A stretch of 64,000 bases of DNA from Lysobacter capsici (GTDB taxonomy: Bacteria; Pseudomonadota; Gammaproteobacteria; Xanthomonadales; Xanthomonadaceae). A program made the translations under genes and the position numbers. The stretch lies in assembly GCF_018732085.1 (NCBI RefSeq), contig NZ_CP076103.1, positions 2,790,001 to 2,854,000 of the forward strand. Reading direction: 5' to 3'. Shown here in pieces: positions 33,030 to 42,185 of this stretch (position 1 is its first letter; each line of letters starts with the position of its first letter). The notes beneath the pieces are model-generated. The model was not told the DNA's origin. It searched no databases and worked only from the letters and a program-made list of their open reading frames with translations.

Positions 33030-34121
33030 ATGTCCAGCGACCTGCTAAGCGTGCCTTGCGTCCTGATGCGGGGCGGAACCTCCAAGGGGCCGTTTTTCCT
33101 GGCCGACGACCTGCCGGCCGACCCGGCCTTGCGAGATGCCTTCCTGCTCGATGTGATGGGATCGGGCCATCCGTTGCAGATCGACGGCATCGGCGGCGGC
33201 AATCCGCTGTCGAGCAAGGTCGCGATCGTCGGCCGCGCGTCGCGCGCCGACGCCGACGTGGACTACCTGTTCGCGCAGGTGCGGGTCGATCAGCGCGTCG
33301 TCGACACCACGCCCAACTGCGGCAACATGCTCGCCGCGGTGGCGCCGTTCGCGATCGAGGCCGGATTGGTCCAGGCGCGGCATCCGCAGACGCAGGTGCG
33401 CATCCACAACGTCAATACCGGCAAGGTCGTGGTCGCGACCGTGCAGACGCCGGGCGGCCGGGTGAAGTACCGAGGCGATACCGTCATCGCCGGCGCGCCG
33501 GGCGCGGGAAGCCCGATCTCGCTCGCCTTCCTCGATGCGGCCGGCGCCCGCACCGGCCGCCTGCTGCCCACCGGTCACGCCAGCGAACGCATCGACGGCG
33601 TCGACGCGAGTTGCGTCGACTGCGCCATGCCGATGGTGCTGGTGCCGGCCCAGGCGCTGGGCTTGCGCGGCGACGAAGCGCCGGCGCGTCTGGATGCCGA
33701 TGCGGCGCTGCTGCGGCGCCTGGAGAAGATACGGATCGAAGCCGGCCACCGCATGGGCATCGCCGACGCTGCCGAGCGGGTGATTCCCAAGCCGGTGCTG
33801 CTGTCGCCGCCGATGCATGGCGGCACGTTGCAAGTGCGTTATTTCATGCCGCAACGGTGCCACAGCGCATTGGCGATCACCGGCGCGGTCGGCATCGCCA
33901 CGGCTTGCGCCACCGAAGGAACCGTGGCGCAGGCGATGTTGCGTGAGCGCGATCTGGCTAAGCCGATCACGCTCGAGCATCCCAGCGGCACCTTGGAAGT
34001 GCGGCTCGAACGCACGGCTGCGGGCGATGCCATCGCCAGCGTGGTGCGCACGGCGCGGCGCCTGTTGGAAGGGCGCGTGTTCACTTCGCTGGTACCCGAG
34101 TCCGGGGCCGCGAGGATGTAG
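33030..34121 (+). CDS. PrpF-family isomerase/tautomerase (aconitate-type or 4-oxalomesaconate)
   Basis: A 363-residue member of the PrpF/GalD family, related to the diaminopimelate-epimerase fold. Family members move double bonds in tricarboxylates: PrpF acts on methylaconitate, GalD on 4-oxalomesaconate, and fungal Adi1 on cis-/trans-aconitate. Motifs seen are MRGGTSKGPFF (N-terminal signature) and TTPNCGNMLAAVAPFAIEAGL, with the active-site Cys. Start chosen at 33030 (MSSDLLSVPCVLMRGG), which fits family N-termini. There is no prpB, prpC or gallate gene nearby, but acnA and acnB flank the cassette, so aconitate isomerisation is an attractive inference. Confidence 0.85.
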   Translation: MSSDLLSVPCVLMRGGTSKGPFFLADDLPADPALRDAFLLDVMGSGHPLQIDGIGGGNPLSSKVAIVGRASRADADVDYLFAQVRVDQRVVDTTPNCGNMLAAVAPFAIEAGLVQARHPQTQVRIHNVNTGKVVVATVQTPGGRVKYRGDTVIAGAPGAGSPISLAFLDAAGARTGRLLPTGHASERIDGVDASCVDCAMPMVLVPAQALGLRGDEAPARLDADAALLRRLEKIRIEAGHRMGIADAAERVIPKPVLLSPPMHGGTLQVRYFMPQRCHSALAITGAVGIATACATEGTVAQAMLRERDLAKPITLEHPSGTLEVRLERTAAGDAIASVVRTARRLLEGRVFTSLVPESGAARM

Positions 34122-34204
34122 CTATCGACGGCCCGAACCACGACAGTGAGGGGCGGGCCTTCAGATCGGTTTTCATGAGGCACACGACATCCTGGGAGGG
34201 ATCG

Positions 34205-35248
34205 ATGTTCAGCAAGAAATTCATAGCCGCCGCCGCTGCCGCCTTGGTAGCGGCCGCCGCGGCGCTCTCCGGCTGCGGCCAGGGCGACATCGTCGGCGGC
34301 GAACGCAGGCCGGTGCGCATCAGCGTGGGGTCCTACAACCTCAACAACTTGCCGTTCTTCGTCGCCGACGCCAAGGGCTATTTCGCCGAGGCCGGCGTGC
34401 ACGTGCGCACCGAGAACTTCGCCCAGGGCGGCTCGAAAGTGTTGCAGGCGCTGGTGGCCGGTTCCACCGACGTGGCGGTGGGGTTCTACGACCACACCAT
34501 CCAGATGCAGGCCAAGCGCAAGGACGTTTCCGCGTTCGTGCTGTTGTCGCGCAATTCCGGGCTGGTGTTGGCCGGGCGCAACGACACGCGCTTCGATCCG
34601 AAGCAGCCGCAGACCATCCGTGGCCTCAAGATCGGCATCACCGCGCCGGGTTCGTCGTCGGATTTCTTCGTGCGCCATTTCCTCGCGCGCCACCGCATCG
34701 ACGAAAACGCGGTGTCGATCATCGGCGTCGGCTCGGGCGCGGCCGCGGTGGCGGCGCTGCAGCAGGGCAAGGTCGATCTGCTGGTGAACTACGATCCGGC
34801 GGCGACCTTGATCGAGGCGCGCGGCATCGGCCGCATCCTGATCGACGCGCGCAGCGACGAGGGCGCGCGCGAGGTCTACGGCGGCCTGTATCCGACCTCG
34901 GTGCTGTACGCGCAGAGCGCGTTCCTGCAAAAGCATCCGCAGGTCGCCGAGCGCATCGCGCGTGCCCAGCTCAAGGCGCTGCGCTTCATCGAGGACACGC
35001 CGCCCGAGCAGATCGTGGCCGCGCTGCCGGACCGTTACGTTTCCGGCGATCGCGCCGCCTACGCCAAGGCGGTGGCGCGCGCCAAGGCGATCTTCTCGCG
35101 CGACGGCCGGTTCGTGCCGGCGGATCTGCAAACGCCGCTGGCGGTCTTGCGCGAATTCGATCGCAGCGTCGCCGCTGCCCAGATCGATCTGAGCAAGACC
35201 TACACCAACCGTTTCGTCGACGACGCGCTCGCCGCGTCGTCGCGCTGA
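34205..35248 (+). CDS. ABC transporter substrate-binding lipoprotein (NMT1/SsuA-like)
   Basis: Periplasmic solute-binding protein of 347 residues. The ATG at 34205 follows GGGAGG. The signal AAAAALVAAAAALSGCGQ has a lipobox (LSGC), so it is anchored by a lipidated Cys. The fold is of the nitrate/sulfonate/taurine (NMT1-like) type: ISVGSYNLNNLPFFVADAKGYFAEAGVHVRTENFAQGGSKVLQALVAGSTDVAVG. It is followed at once by ATPase and permease genes, completing an importer. Ligand unknown; context suggests an organic acid. Confidence 0.9.
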   Translation: MFSKKFIAAAAAALVAAAAALSGCGQGDIVGGERRPVRISVGSYNLNNLPFFVADAKGYFAEAGVHVRTENFAQGGSKVLQALVAGSTDVAVGFYDHTIQMQAKRKDVSAFVLLSRNSGLVLAGRNDTRFDPKQPQTIRGLKIGITAPGSSSDFFVRHFLARHRIDENAVSIIGVGSGAAAVAALQQGKVDLLVNYDPAATLIEARGIGRILIDARSDEGAREVYGGLYPTSVLYAQSAFLQKHPQVAERIARAQLKALRFIEDTPPEQIVAALPDRYVSGDRAAYAKAVARAKAIFSRDGRFVPADLQTPLAVLREFDRSVAAAQIDLSKTYTNRFVDDALAASSR

Positions 35249-35251
35249 CCG

Positions 35252-36103
35252 ATGGGAGCGCACGTCATGGCCACCACCGCCACGGTGCGACAACTGCACC
35301 AAGACCCGGCCGGCGCGAACGCCGCCGCCCTGGTCGCGATCGAAGGCATCACCATGTCGTTCGGCGACTTCACCGCGGTGCGCGACGTCGATATCGGCGT
35401 CGGCGACGGCGAATTCCTCGCGATCGTCGGCCCGACCGGCTGCGGCAAGAGCACCATCCTCAATGCCGTGGCCGGGCTGCTGACGCCGGCCAAGGGCCGT
35501 ATCGCCATCGACGGCAAGCCGGTCAAGGGCGTGCAGGAAAGCGTGGGCTACCTGTTCCAGCAGGACGCGTTGTTGCCGTGGAAGACCGCCTTGCAGAACG
35601 TCGAACTTGGCCTGCGCTTTCGCGGCGTGGCGGCGGCCGAGCGCGAGGCGAGGGCGCGTGCCTGGCTGGCGAAGGTGGGGCTCACCGGGTTCGAGGCGCG
35701 CTATCCGCACCAACTCTCCGGCGGCCAGCGCAAACGCGTGCAGATGGCGCAAGCCCTGATCGTGGAGCCCAAGGTGATCCTGATGGACGAGCCGTTCTCG
35801 GCCCTGGACATCCACACCCGGCACCTGATGCAGAACGAATTGCTGCGCTTGTGGCAGGAACAGCGCCGCTCGGTGATCTTGATCACCCACGATCTGGAAG
35901 AGGCGATCGCCCTGGGCGATCGGGTGGTGGTGCTGTCGGCCGGCCCGTCCAGCCGCGTGGTCGAGAGTTTCCACGTTCCGCTCGACCGCCCGCGCGACGT
36001 CGCGGAAATCAAGCTCGACCCGTGTTTCATCGACCTGTACCGCGACATCTGGGCCTGCCTGCGCGGCGAAGTGGAGAAGACCTATGCGCAACAACGTGAC
36101 TGA
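35252..36103 (+). CDS. ABC transporter ATP-binding protein
   Basis: Nucleotide-binding subunit (283 residues) of the importer. Walker A is GPTGCGKST, the Q-loop region is YLFQQDALLPWKT, the signature is LSGGQRKRVQMAQAL and Walker B is VILMDEPFSALD, followed by the H-loop LITHDLEEA. Most like the SsuB/TauB/NrtD group. It begins 3 bp after the binding-protein gene; MATTATV at 35267 is an alternative start. The end overlaps the permease start by 20 bp. Confidence 0.94.
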   Translation: MGAHVMATTATVRQLHQDPAGANAAALVAIEGITMSFGDFTAVRDVDIGVGDGEFLAIVGPTGCGKSTILNAVAGLLTPAKGRIAIDGKPVKGVQESVGYLFQQDALLPWKTALQNVELGLRFRGVAAAEREARARAWLAKVGLTGFEARYPHQLSGGQRKRVQMAQALIVEPKVILMDEPFSALDIHTRHLMQNELLRLWQEQRRSVILITHDLEEAIALGDRVVVLSAGPSSRVVESFHVPLDRPRDVAEIKLDPCFIDLYRDIWACLRGEVEKTYAQQRD

Positions 36104-36860
36104 CCGCATCGTGCAACTGCTGCTGGTCGTGGTGCTGTTCGGCGGCTGGCAGGCCGGCGTATCGGCGCAGATGATCGACCCGTTCTTCTTCCCGGCGCCG
36201 ATGGCGATCGCGCAGCAGGCCTGGGAGTGGCTGTCCGACCCGGGGTTCTACCAGCACGTCGGGATCACCCTGGCCGAGACCGGGCTGGGCTATGTGATCG
36301 GCACGACCCTGGGCGTCGCCGGCGGCGTCTGGCTGGGCCTGAGCCGGCGTTCGGCGCGGATTCTCGATCCCTTCATCAAGGGCTTCAACGCGATTCCGCG
36401 CGTGGTGCTGGCGCCGATCTTCGTGCTGTGGCTGGGCCTGGGGCTGTGGTCGAAGGTGGCGCTGGCGGTGACGCTGGTGTTCTTCACCACCTTCTTCAAT
36501 GCGATGCAGGGCGTGCGCGAGGTCAATCCGACGGTGCTGGCCAACGCGCGCATTCTCGGCGCCGGCCGCAGCGATCTGCTGCGCCACGTGTATTTCCCGG
36601 CCGCGGCGAGCTGGATCCTGTCCTCGCTGCGCACCTCGGTCGGCTTTGCCGTGGTCGGCGCGATCATCGGCGAGTACCTCGGCGCGTCGGCGGGGCTGGG
36701 CTATCTGATCGCCCAGGCCGAGGGCAACTTCAACGCCGTCGGCGTCTTCGCCGGCATCGCGATCCTGGCCGTGTTCGTGCTGATCATCGACGCCTTCCTG
36801 GATATCGCCGAGAACCGCCTGATCGCGTGGCGTCCGAACGCGGCGCGCGAAAGCGCCTGA
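36084..36860 (+). CDS. ABC transporter permease
   Basis: Integral membrane subunit of 258 residues with about six hydrophobic segments (for example IVQLLLVVVLFGGWQAGV, VALAVTLVFFTTFFNAMQGV, FAGIAILAVFVLIIDAFL). The EAA-type loop (VNPTVLANARILGAGRSDLLRHVYFPAAASWILSSLRTSVG) docks the ATPase, as in the BPD_transp_1 family. Its start overlaps the ATPase gene by 20 bp, showing translational coupling. Confidence 0.93.
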   Translation: MRNNVTDRIVQLLLVVVLFGGWQAGVSAQMIDPFFFPAPMAIAQQAWEWLSDPGFYQHVGITLAETGLGYVIGTTLGVAGGVWLGLSRRSARILDPFIKGFNAIPRVVLAPIFVLWLGLGLWSKVALAVTLVFFTTFFNAMQGVREVNPTVLANARILGAGRSDLLRHVYFPAAASWILSSLRTSVGFAVVGAIIGEYLGASAGLGYLIAQAEGNFNAVGVFAGIAILAVFVLIIDAFLDIAENRLIAWRPNAARESA

Positions 36861-36993
36861 GCCCGGCCCGCGCGCCGGCCCCGCCGCGGCAGCGCGCCGC
36901 GGCGGACATCCACCTCCCTTAGCCGCGGATCTGTCTTGCGACACGAATCCTGGCGCGCAGCGCCAGCGGCGCCTTGTTGCCTGGAGAAAGCTC

Positions 36994-38427
36994 GTGACGA
37001 ATCGTTTTGGCTTGCATCCGATCGCATTGGCGATGCTCGTCGCCGCCGCGAGCGGCAGCGGCGAAGTCGCCGCCCAGACCCGCGGGCCGACGCCCGACGC
37101 CGCCGAACTGCTGCAACTGGTACAGGCGCAGGCGGCCCGGATCGAACGGCTGGAGCGGCGCCTGGCCGCGGTCGAAGGCGTGGCCGCCGCGACGCCGGCG
37201 CCGGCGCCCGCGTCGGCGCCCGAAGCCGTCGGCCTGGCCGCGCGCCTGGACAAGCTCGAACAGGCCCAGGGCAAGCAGCCGAGCGTGAGCTGGAGCAAGG
37301 GCGCGCCGCAATTCACCAGCGCCGACGGCCGCGTCGTGTTCCGGCCGCGCGGCCGCGTGTTCCTGGATGCCTCCAGCACCGGCGGCTCCGATTTCGCCGG
37401 CCGCAACCTCAGCGGCACCGAAGTGCGTTCGCTGCGCCTGGGCGCCGAGGGCGCGTACGGCGGCATCGGCTGGGTCCTGGAAGGCGACTTCGCCGACAAC
37501 GGCGTGAGCTGGAAGTCCGCCTACGCGACCTTCGCCCACACGCTGTTCGGCCGCAAGTCGGAATTGAGCGTCGGCAACCGGCTCAACGATCGCGGCATCG
37601 ACGGTTCCAGCAGCACCTCCAACACGCCGTTCCAGGAGCGCAACGTGGTCGGGACGCTGGTGCTGCCGCAGCGCGGGCTGTTCGGCGTCGGGCTGACCGA
37701 ACGCGTTTTCGGCCGCGGCTGGCACGCCAGCGTGTCGGTGGCGGGCAACGATCTGGATAACGCCGGCGACGGCAACGACAGCCTGACCTGGGCGGCGCGC
37801 GCGCACTGGAATCCGCTCAAGCGCGAGCGCGCGGTCGTGCATCTGGGGGCCTGGGCGTTTCACGAGGACATCGCGGCCGGATCGGCCGGCGTGGTGCGCG
37901 CCGCGGCGATCGGCGGCCACTTCAACGACGAGGTCAAGATCGCGCCGGGCAGCGTGACGGGCGCCGAGCGTGGACGCGGCCACGGCGTGGAACTGGCGAC
38001 GGTGGCCGGCCCGTTCTGGAGTTCGGGCGAATGGGGCTGGCGCCGGATCGAAGGGCTGGACCGCCGCGGCAACTACGCCGCCGACTACGATGCCTATGCC
38101 GTCTCCGCCGGCTGGTTTGTGAGCGGCGCCGCGCCGGCCTACGTGGCCGACACCGGCACTTGGGGCCGGGTCAAGGTCGAACGCCCGGTCACGGCCGGCG
38201 GACATGGCGCCTGGGAGCTCAAGGCCCGTTACGAAAACGCGGATTTCCGCGATCTGCCCGGCGGCGGCGCCGGCCATGCCTGGACCGTCGGCGCCAACTG
38301 GTACCTGAACGACTACAGTCGGCTGATGCTGGACCTGGTGCGCTGGCAGACCGACAACCGTAGCGGCAAGTATCTCGTAGCCGATGAGGGATACACGCTA
38401 AATACCCGTCTGCAATTGGTTTTTTGA
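36994..38427 (+). CDS. Outer-membrane porin (OprP/DcaP-like)
   Basis: A 477-residue predicted outer-membrane channel. The signal peptide is LHPIALAMLVAAASGSGEVAAQ. A short N-terminal coiled coil (AARIERLERRLAAVEG) is followed by a beta-barrel (FRPRGRVFLDASSTGGSDFAGRNLSG ... YSRLMLDLVRWQTDNRSG) with a terminal Phe, the usual BAM signal. This resembles phosphate-selective/DcaP porins, whose characterised members often pass anionic solutes including tricarboxylates. It lies 133 bp after the importer and would provide the outer-membrane step for the same substrate. Confidence 0.85.
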   Translation: MTNRFGLHPIALAMLVAAASGSGEVAAQTRGPTPDAAELLQLVQAQAARIERLERRLAAVEGVAAATPAPAPASAPEAVGLAARLDKLEQAQGKQPSVSWSKGAPQFTSADGRVVFRPRGRVFLDASSTGGSDFAGRNLSGTEVRSLRLGAEGAYGGIGWVLEGDFADNGVSWKSAYATFAHTLFGRKSELSVGNRLNDRGIDGSSSTSNTPFQERNVVGTLVLPQRGLFGVGLTERVFGRGWHASVSVAGNDLDNAGDGNDSLTWAARAHWNPLKRERAVVHLGAWAFHEDIAAGSAGVVRAAAIGGHFNDEVKIAPGSVTGAERGRGHGVELATVAGPFWSSGEWGWRRIEGLDRRGNYAADYDAYAVSAGWFVSGAAPAYVADTGTWGRVKVERPVTAGGHGAWELKARYENADFRDLPGGGAGHAWTVGANWYLNDYSRLMLDLVRWQTDNRSGKYLVADEGYTLNTRLQLVF

Positions 38428-38491
38428 CCGCCGCGGCCGGCGTTCGCAAGCCCGCGGAACCGCTGGGGCCGCCGCCGGTATGCCAGCTCAG

Positions 38492-38510
38492 GTATGTATA
38501 ATGCGTACAT
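38492..38510 (+). promoter_or_regulatory. Promoter/operator of the toxin-antitoxin operon
   Basis: TATGTATAATGCGTACATA combines a consensus-like -10 (TATAAT) with an inverted repeat TATGTA...TACATA, about 20 bp before the antitoxin ATG. This is consistent with autoregulation by the antitoxin. Confidence 0.55.
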
Positions 38511-38528
38511 ACCTGCTGGAGCCTGCCC

Positions 38529-38753
38529 ATGGAAGCGACCGTCGCCGAACGAGGCCAGATCACCCTTCCCAAATCGGTGCGCGATGCCCTCGGCCTGACC
38601 AAGGGCACGCTGCTGAAGGTCGAGCTGGACGGCAGCCGCATCATCCTGCGCAAGAGCGTCGACGACGCGATCTCCAAGGCGCGCGGCAAGTTCGCCCTGG
38701 ACGGCTTCGACTCGGCCGCGGACGCCGAGCGCGCGACGCGCGACGAGGAATGA
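38529..38753 (+). CDS. AbrB/MazE-type antitoxin (VapB-like)
   Basis: A 74-residue swapped-hairpin AbrB-family DNA-binding antitoxin: ATVAERGQITLPKSVRDALGLTKGTLLKVELDGSRIILRK, with an acidic C-terminal tail (DSAADAERATRDEE) expected to wrap the toxin. It is followed 4 bp later by a PIN-domain gene, the standard VapBC layout. Such antitoxins repress their own operon; TATGTATAATGCGTACATA just upstream (38492-38510) contains a good -10 (TATAAT) overlapped by a TATGTA/TACATA inverted repeat, a likely operator. Confidence 0.9.
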   Translation: MEATVAERGQITLPKSVRDALGLTKGTLLKVELDGSRIILRKSVDDAISKARGKFALDGFDSAADAERATRDEE

Positions 38754-38757
38754 GCCG

Positions 38758-39156
38758 GTGATCGCGGTCGACTCGCCGGTACTGATCGAACTGCTGAGCG
38801 ACGGCCCGCAGGCCGACGCGGTCGAGTCCTGCCTGCGCCAAAGCCTGGTCGGCGGCCGCGTGGTGGTGTGCGACATCAGCCTGGCGCAGATCTGCGCGGC
38901 GCTGCGCGGCGGCGCCGAAGTGCAGGAAGCGCTGGAAGAAATGGGCATCCATTTCAGCGCGCTGGAAGCCAAGTCGGCGTTGCGCGCGGGCGAGATGCAT
39001 CGCCGTCACCGCCAGCGCGGCGGCGGACCGCGCGGCCTCGGCGATTTCCTGACCGGTGCCCACGCCTTGCTCCAGTGCGACGGCCTGATCACCTGGAACG
39101 ACACGTTTTACCGCGACTACTTCAAGGGCCTGAAGCTGATCGTGCCGCAAGCCTGA
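38758..39156 (+). CDS. PIN-domain ribonuclease toxin (VapC-like)
   Basis: A 132-residue PIN-domain protein with a GTG start: IAVDSPVLIELLSDGPQADAVESCLRQ has the first catalytic Asp, VVCDISLAQICAALRG a second acidic site, and RGLGDFLTGAHALLQCDGLITWNDTFYRDYFKGLKLIVPQA the conserved C-terminal acidic cluster. VapC toxins cleave specific tRNAs or rRNA. Paired with the antitoxin 4 bp upstream. Confidence 0.9.
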   Translation: MIAVDSPVLIELLSDGPQADAVESCLRQSLVGGRVVVCDISLAQICAALRGGAEVQEALEEMGIHFSALEAKSALRAGEMHRRHRQRGGGPRGLGDFLTGAHALLQCDGLITWNDTFYRDYFKGLKLIVPQA

Positions 39157-39288
39157 GCCACGTAACACCCGGTTGATCCAATCGCTTGTGTTCTGACCCA
39201 AGCGCGTTACCCAACCCGTTTCGCTTTACCCGTTTACCCAGCCCGTCTACTCAAATTTTTCCACCCAGATTCACGCGGAGATTTGTTC

Positions 39289-41889
39289 ATGTTGGAAGCC
39301 TATCGCCACCACATCGCCGAGCGCGCCGCGCTGGGCATTCCGCCGCTGCCCCTGACCGCCCAGCAGACCGCCGATGTCATCGAGCTGCTGAAGGCGCCGC
39401 CGGCCGGCGAGGAACAGTTCCTGCTCGACCTGATCACCTACCGCGTTCCGGCCGGCGTCGACGACGCGGCCAAGGTCAAGGCCTCGTACCTGGCCGCGCT
39501 CGCGCTGGGCAGCGAGAAGAACGCGCTGATCAGCCGCGAACGCGCGACCGAACTGCTCGGCACCATGCTCGGCGGTTACAACATCCTGCCGCTGGTCGAG
39601 CTGCTCGACGATGCGCAGGTCGCGCCGATCGCCGCTGAAGCGCTGAAGAAAACCCTGCTCGTGTTCGACGCCTTCCACGACGTGCAGGAAAAGGCCGAGA
39701 AGGGCAATGCCCACGCCCGCAGCGTGCTGCAGAGCTGGGCCGACGCGGAATGGTTCACCAGCCGTCCGGAAGTGCCGCAGAGCATGACCGTCACCGTGTT
39801 CAAGGTGACCGGCGAAACCAACACCGACGATCTCTCGCCCGCGCCCGACGCGACCACGCGTCCGGACATCCCGCTGCACGCGCTGGCGATGCTCAAGAAC
39901 AAGCGCGACGGCATCGAGCCGGAAGAGGACGGCAAGCGCGGCCCGATCGCCTTCATCGAATCGCTCAAGGACAAGGGTCACCTCGTGGCCTATGTCGGCG
40001 ACGTGGTCGGCACCGGTTCCAGCCGCAAGTCGGCGACCAACTCGGTGCTGTGGTTCACCGGCGAAGACATCCCCTTCATCCCGAACAAGCGCTTCGGCGG
40101 CGTGTGCCTGGGTTCGAAGATCGCGCCGATCTTCTACAACACCATGGAAGACGCCGGCGCCTTGCCGATCGAACTCGACGTGTCGCAGATGAACATGGGC
40201 GACGTGGTCGAACTGCGTCCGTACGAGGGCAAGGCGCTCAAGAACGGCGAAGTCATCGCGCAGTTCGCGCTGAAGTCCGACGTGCTGCTCGACGAAGTCC
40301 GCGCCGGCGGCCGCATTCCGCTGATCGTCGGTCGCGGTCTGACCGCGAAGGCGCGCGAAGCGCTCGGCCTGCCGACTTCGACCCTGTTCCGCCTGCCGAC
40401 CAACCCGGCCGACACCGGCAAGGGTTATTCGCTGGCGCAGAAGATGGTCGGCCGCGCCTGCGGCGTGCCGGAAGTCGATGGCAAGCAGCCGGGCATCCGT
40501 CCGGGCACCTACTGCGAGCCGAAGATGACCTCGGTGGGTTCGCAGGACACCACCGGTCCGATGACCCGCGATGAGTTGAAGGATCTGGCCTGCCTGGGCT
40601 TCAGCGCAGACCTCGTCATGCAGTCGTTCTGCCACACCGCCGCCTATCCGAAGCCGGTCGACGTCAAGACCCACCACGATCTGCCGGCCTTCATCAGCAA
40701 CCGCGGCGGCATCGCGCTGCGTCCGGGCGACGGCGTGATCCACTCGTGGCTCAACCGCATGCTGATGCCCGACACCGTCGGCACCGGCGGCGACTCGCAT
40801 ACGCGTTTCCCGGTCGGCATCTCGTTCCCGGCCGGCTCCGGCCTGGTCGCGTTCGCCGCGGCTACCGGCGTCATGCCACTGGACATGCCCGAGTCGGTGC
40901 TGGTGCGCTTCAAGGGCGAAATGCAGCCCGGCGTGACCCTGCGCGACCTGGTCAACGCGATTCCGCTCGCCGCGATCAAGAGCGGCCTGCTGACCGTCGC
41001 CAAGCAGGGCAAGAAGAACATCTTCTCCGGCCGCATTCTCGAAATCGAAGGGCTGCCGCAGCTCAAGGTCGAGCAAGCCTTCGAACTGTCCGACGCCTCG
41101 GCCGAACGTTCCGCCGCCGGTTGCACGGTCAAGCTCGATAAGGAACCGATCATCGAGTACCTGACCAGCAACATCACCCTGCTCAAGTGGATGATCGCCG
41201 AAGGCTACGCCGACCCGCGTTCGCTGCAGCGCCGGATCAAGGCGATGGAAGGCTGGCTGGCCAACCCGCAGTTGCTGGAAGGCGATGCCGACGCCGAATA
41301 CGCCGCGGTCATCGATATCGATCTCAACCAGATCGTCGAGCCGATCGTGGCTTGCCCGAACGATCCCGACGACGTGAAGACCCTGTCGGCGGTGTCCGGC
41401 GCGGTCATCGACGAAGTCTTCATCGGCTCGTGCATGACGAATATTGGTCATTTCCGGGCTGCCGCGAAGCTGCTCGAAGGCAAGCGCGACATCCCGACCC
41501 GCCTGTGGGTCGCGCCGCCGACCAAGATGGATGCGTCCGAGCTCACCAAGGAAGGCCACTACGGCACCTTCGGCACCGCTGGCGCGCGCATGGAAATGCC
41601 GGGCTGCTCGCTGTGCATGGGCAACCAGGCGCAGGCGCGCGAGGGCGCGACGGTGTTCTCGACCTCGACGCGCAACTTCCCGAACCGCCTGGGCCGCAAC
41701 ACCAACGTGTACCTGGGTTCGGCCGAACTCGCCGCGATCTGCTCGCGTCTGGGCCGCATCCCGACCCGCGAGGAGTACATGACCGATGTCGGCGTGCTCA
41801 AGGCCGACGGCGACAAGATCTACCGCTACATGAACTTCGATCAGATCGAAGACTACAAGTCGGTCGCCGACACCGTCGCCGCGGCCTGA
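39289..41889 (+). CDS. acnB: Aconitate hydratase B (2-methylisocitrate dehydratase-type)
   Basis: The second aconitase, normally the main TCA-cycle enzyme in growing gammaproteobacteria; it can also dehydrate 2-methylcitrate/2-methylisocitrate. It has 866 residues from ATG 39289 after GCGGAG. The N-terminal HEAT-like domain (about 1-160) is followed by the swivel domain (TNTDDLSPAPDATTRPDIPLHALAML) and the catalytic domains. [4Fe-4S] ligands lie in IGSCMTNIGHFRAAAK and GCSLCMGNQAQ. It reads in the same direction as the toxin-antitoxin pair, 132 bp away, and is followed by a terminator. Confidence 0.97.
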   Translation: MLEAYRHHIAERAALGIPPLPLTAQQTADVIELLKAPPAGEEQFLLDLITYRVPAGVDDAAKVKASYLAALALGSEKNALISRERATELLGTMLGGYNILPLVELLDDAQVAPIAAEALKKTLLVFDAFHDVQEKAEKGNAHARSVLQSWADAEWFTSRPEVPQSMTVTVFKVTGETNTDDLSPAPDATTRPDIPLHALAMLKNKRDGIEPEEDGKRGPIAFIESLKDKGHLVAYVGDVVGTGSSRKSATNSVLWFTGEDIPFIPNKRFGGVCLGSKIAPIFYNTMEDAGALPIELDVSQMNMGDVVELRPYEGKALKNGEVIAQFALKSDVLLDEVRAGGRIPLIVGRGLTAKAREALGLPTSTLFRLPTNPADTGKGYSLAQKMVGRACGVPEVDGKQPGIRPGTYCEPKMTSVGSQDTTGPMTRDELKDLACLGFSADLVMQSFCHTAAYPKPVDVKTHHDLPAFISNRGGIALRPGDGVIHSWLNRMLMPDTVGTGGDSHTRFPVGISFPAGSGLVAFAAATGVMPLDMPESVLVRFKGEMQPGVTLRDLVNAIPLAAIKSGLLTVAKQGKKNIFSGRILEIEGLPQLKVEQAFELSDASAERSAAGCTVKLDKEPIIEYLTSNITLLKWMIAEGYADPRSLQRRIKAMEGWLANPQLLEGDADAEYAAVIDIDLNQIVEPIVACPNDPDDVKTLSAVSGAVIDEVFIGSCMTNIGHFRAAAKLLEGKRDIPTRLWVAPPTKMDASELTKEGHYGTFGTAGARMEMPGCSLCMGNQAQAREGATVFSTSTRNFPNRLGRNTNVYLGSAELAAICSRLGRIPTREEYMTDVGVLKADGDKIYRYMNFDQIEDYKSVADTVAAA

Positions 41890-41912
41890 TTCGGCGCTGC
41901 GGCAAGCACGGA

Positions 41913-41943
41913 CAAAGCCCCGGCTACGGCCGGGGTTTTTGTT
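41913..41943 (+). terminator. Rho-independent terminator after acnB
   Basis: Stem CCCCGGC/GCCGGGG with loop TACG, preceded by AAAG and followed by TTTTTGTTT, 24 bp after the acnB stop. Confidence 0.88.
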
Positions 41944-42185
41944 TGCCGGTGCGCTTGTGCCGGCGGCTTTGGCGTTGCTTGAATGCAGGCCGCGACGGCC
42001 TCGCTCGTCGTGGTCGCGCAAGCGGGCTCAGCTTTACTTCGGCACAGCCCAATAGCCATGGCGTCGTCCCGCCACGACTTCGCAGTCTGCGGACAGGTCG
42101 GCATGGACCGCGTCGATCAAGACGGGCGAGTGGGGGATTTCGCCCCATCCGTTCGTCATCAACCCACCCCGACAAGGATTTCGCA

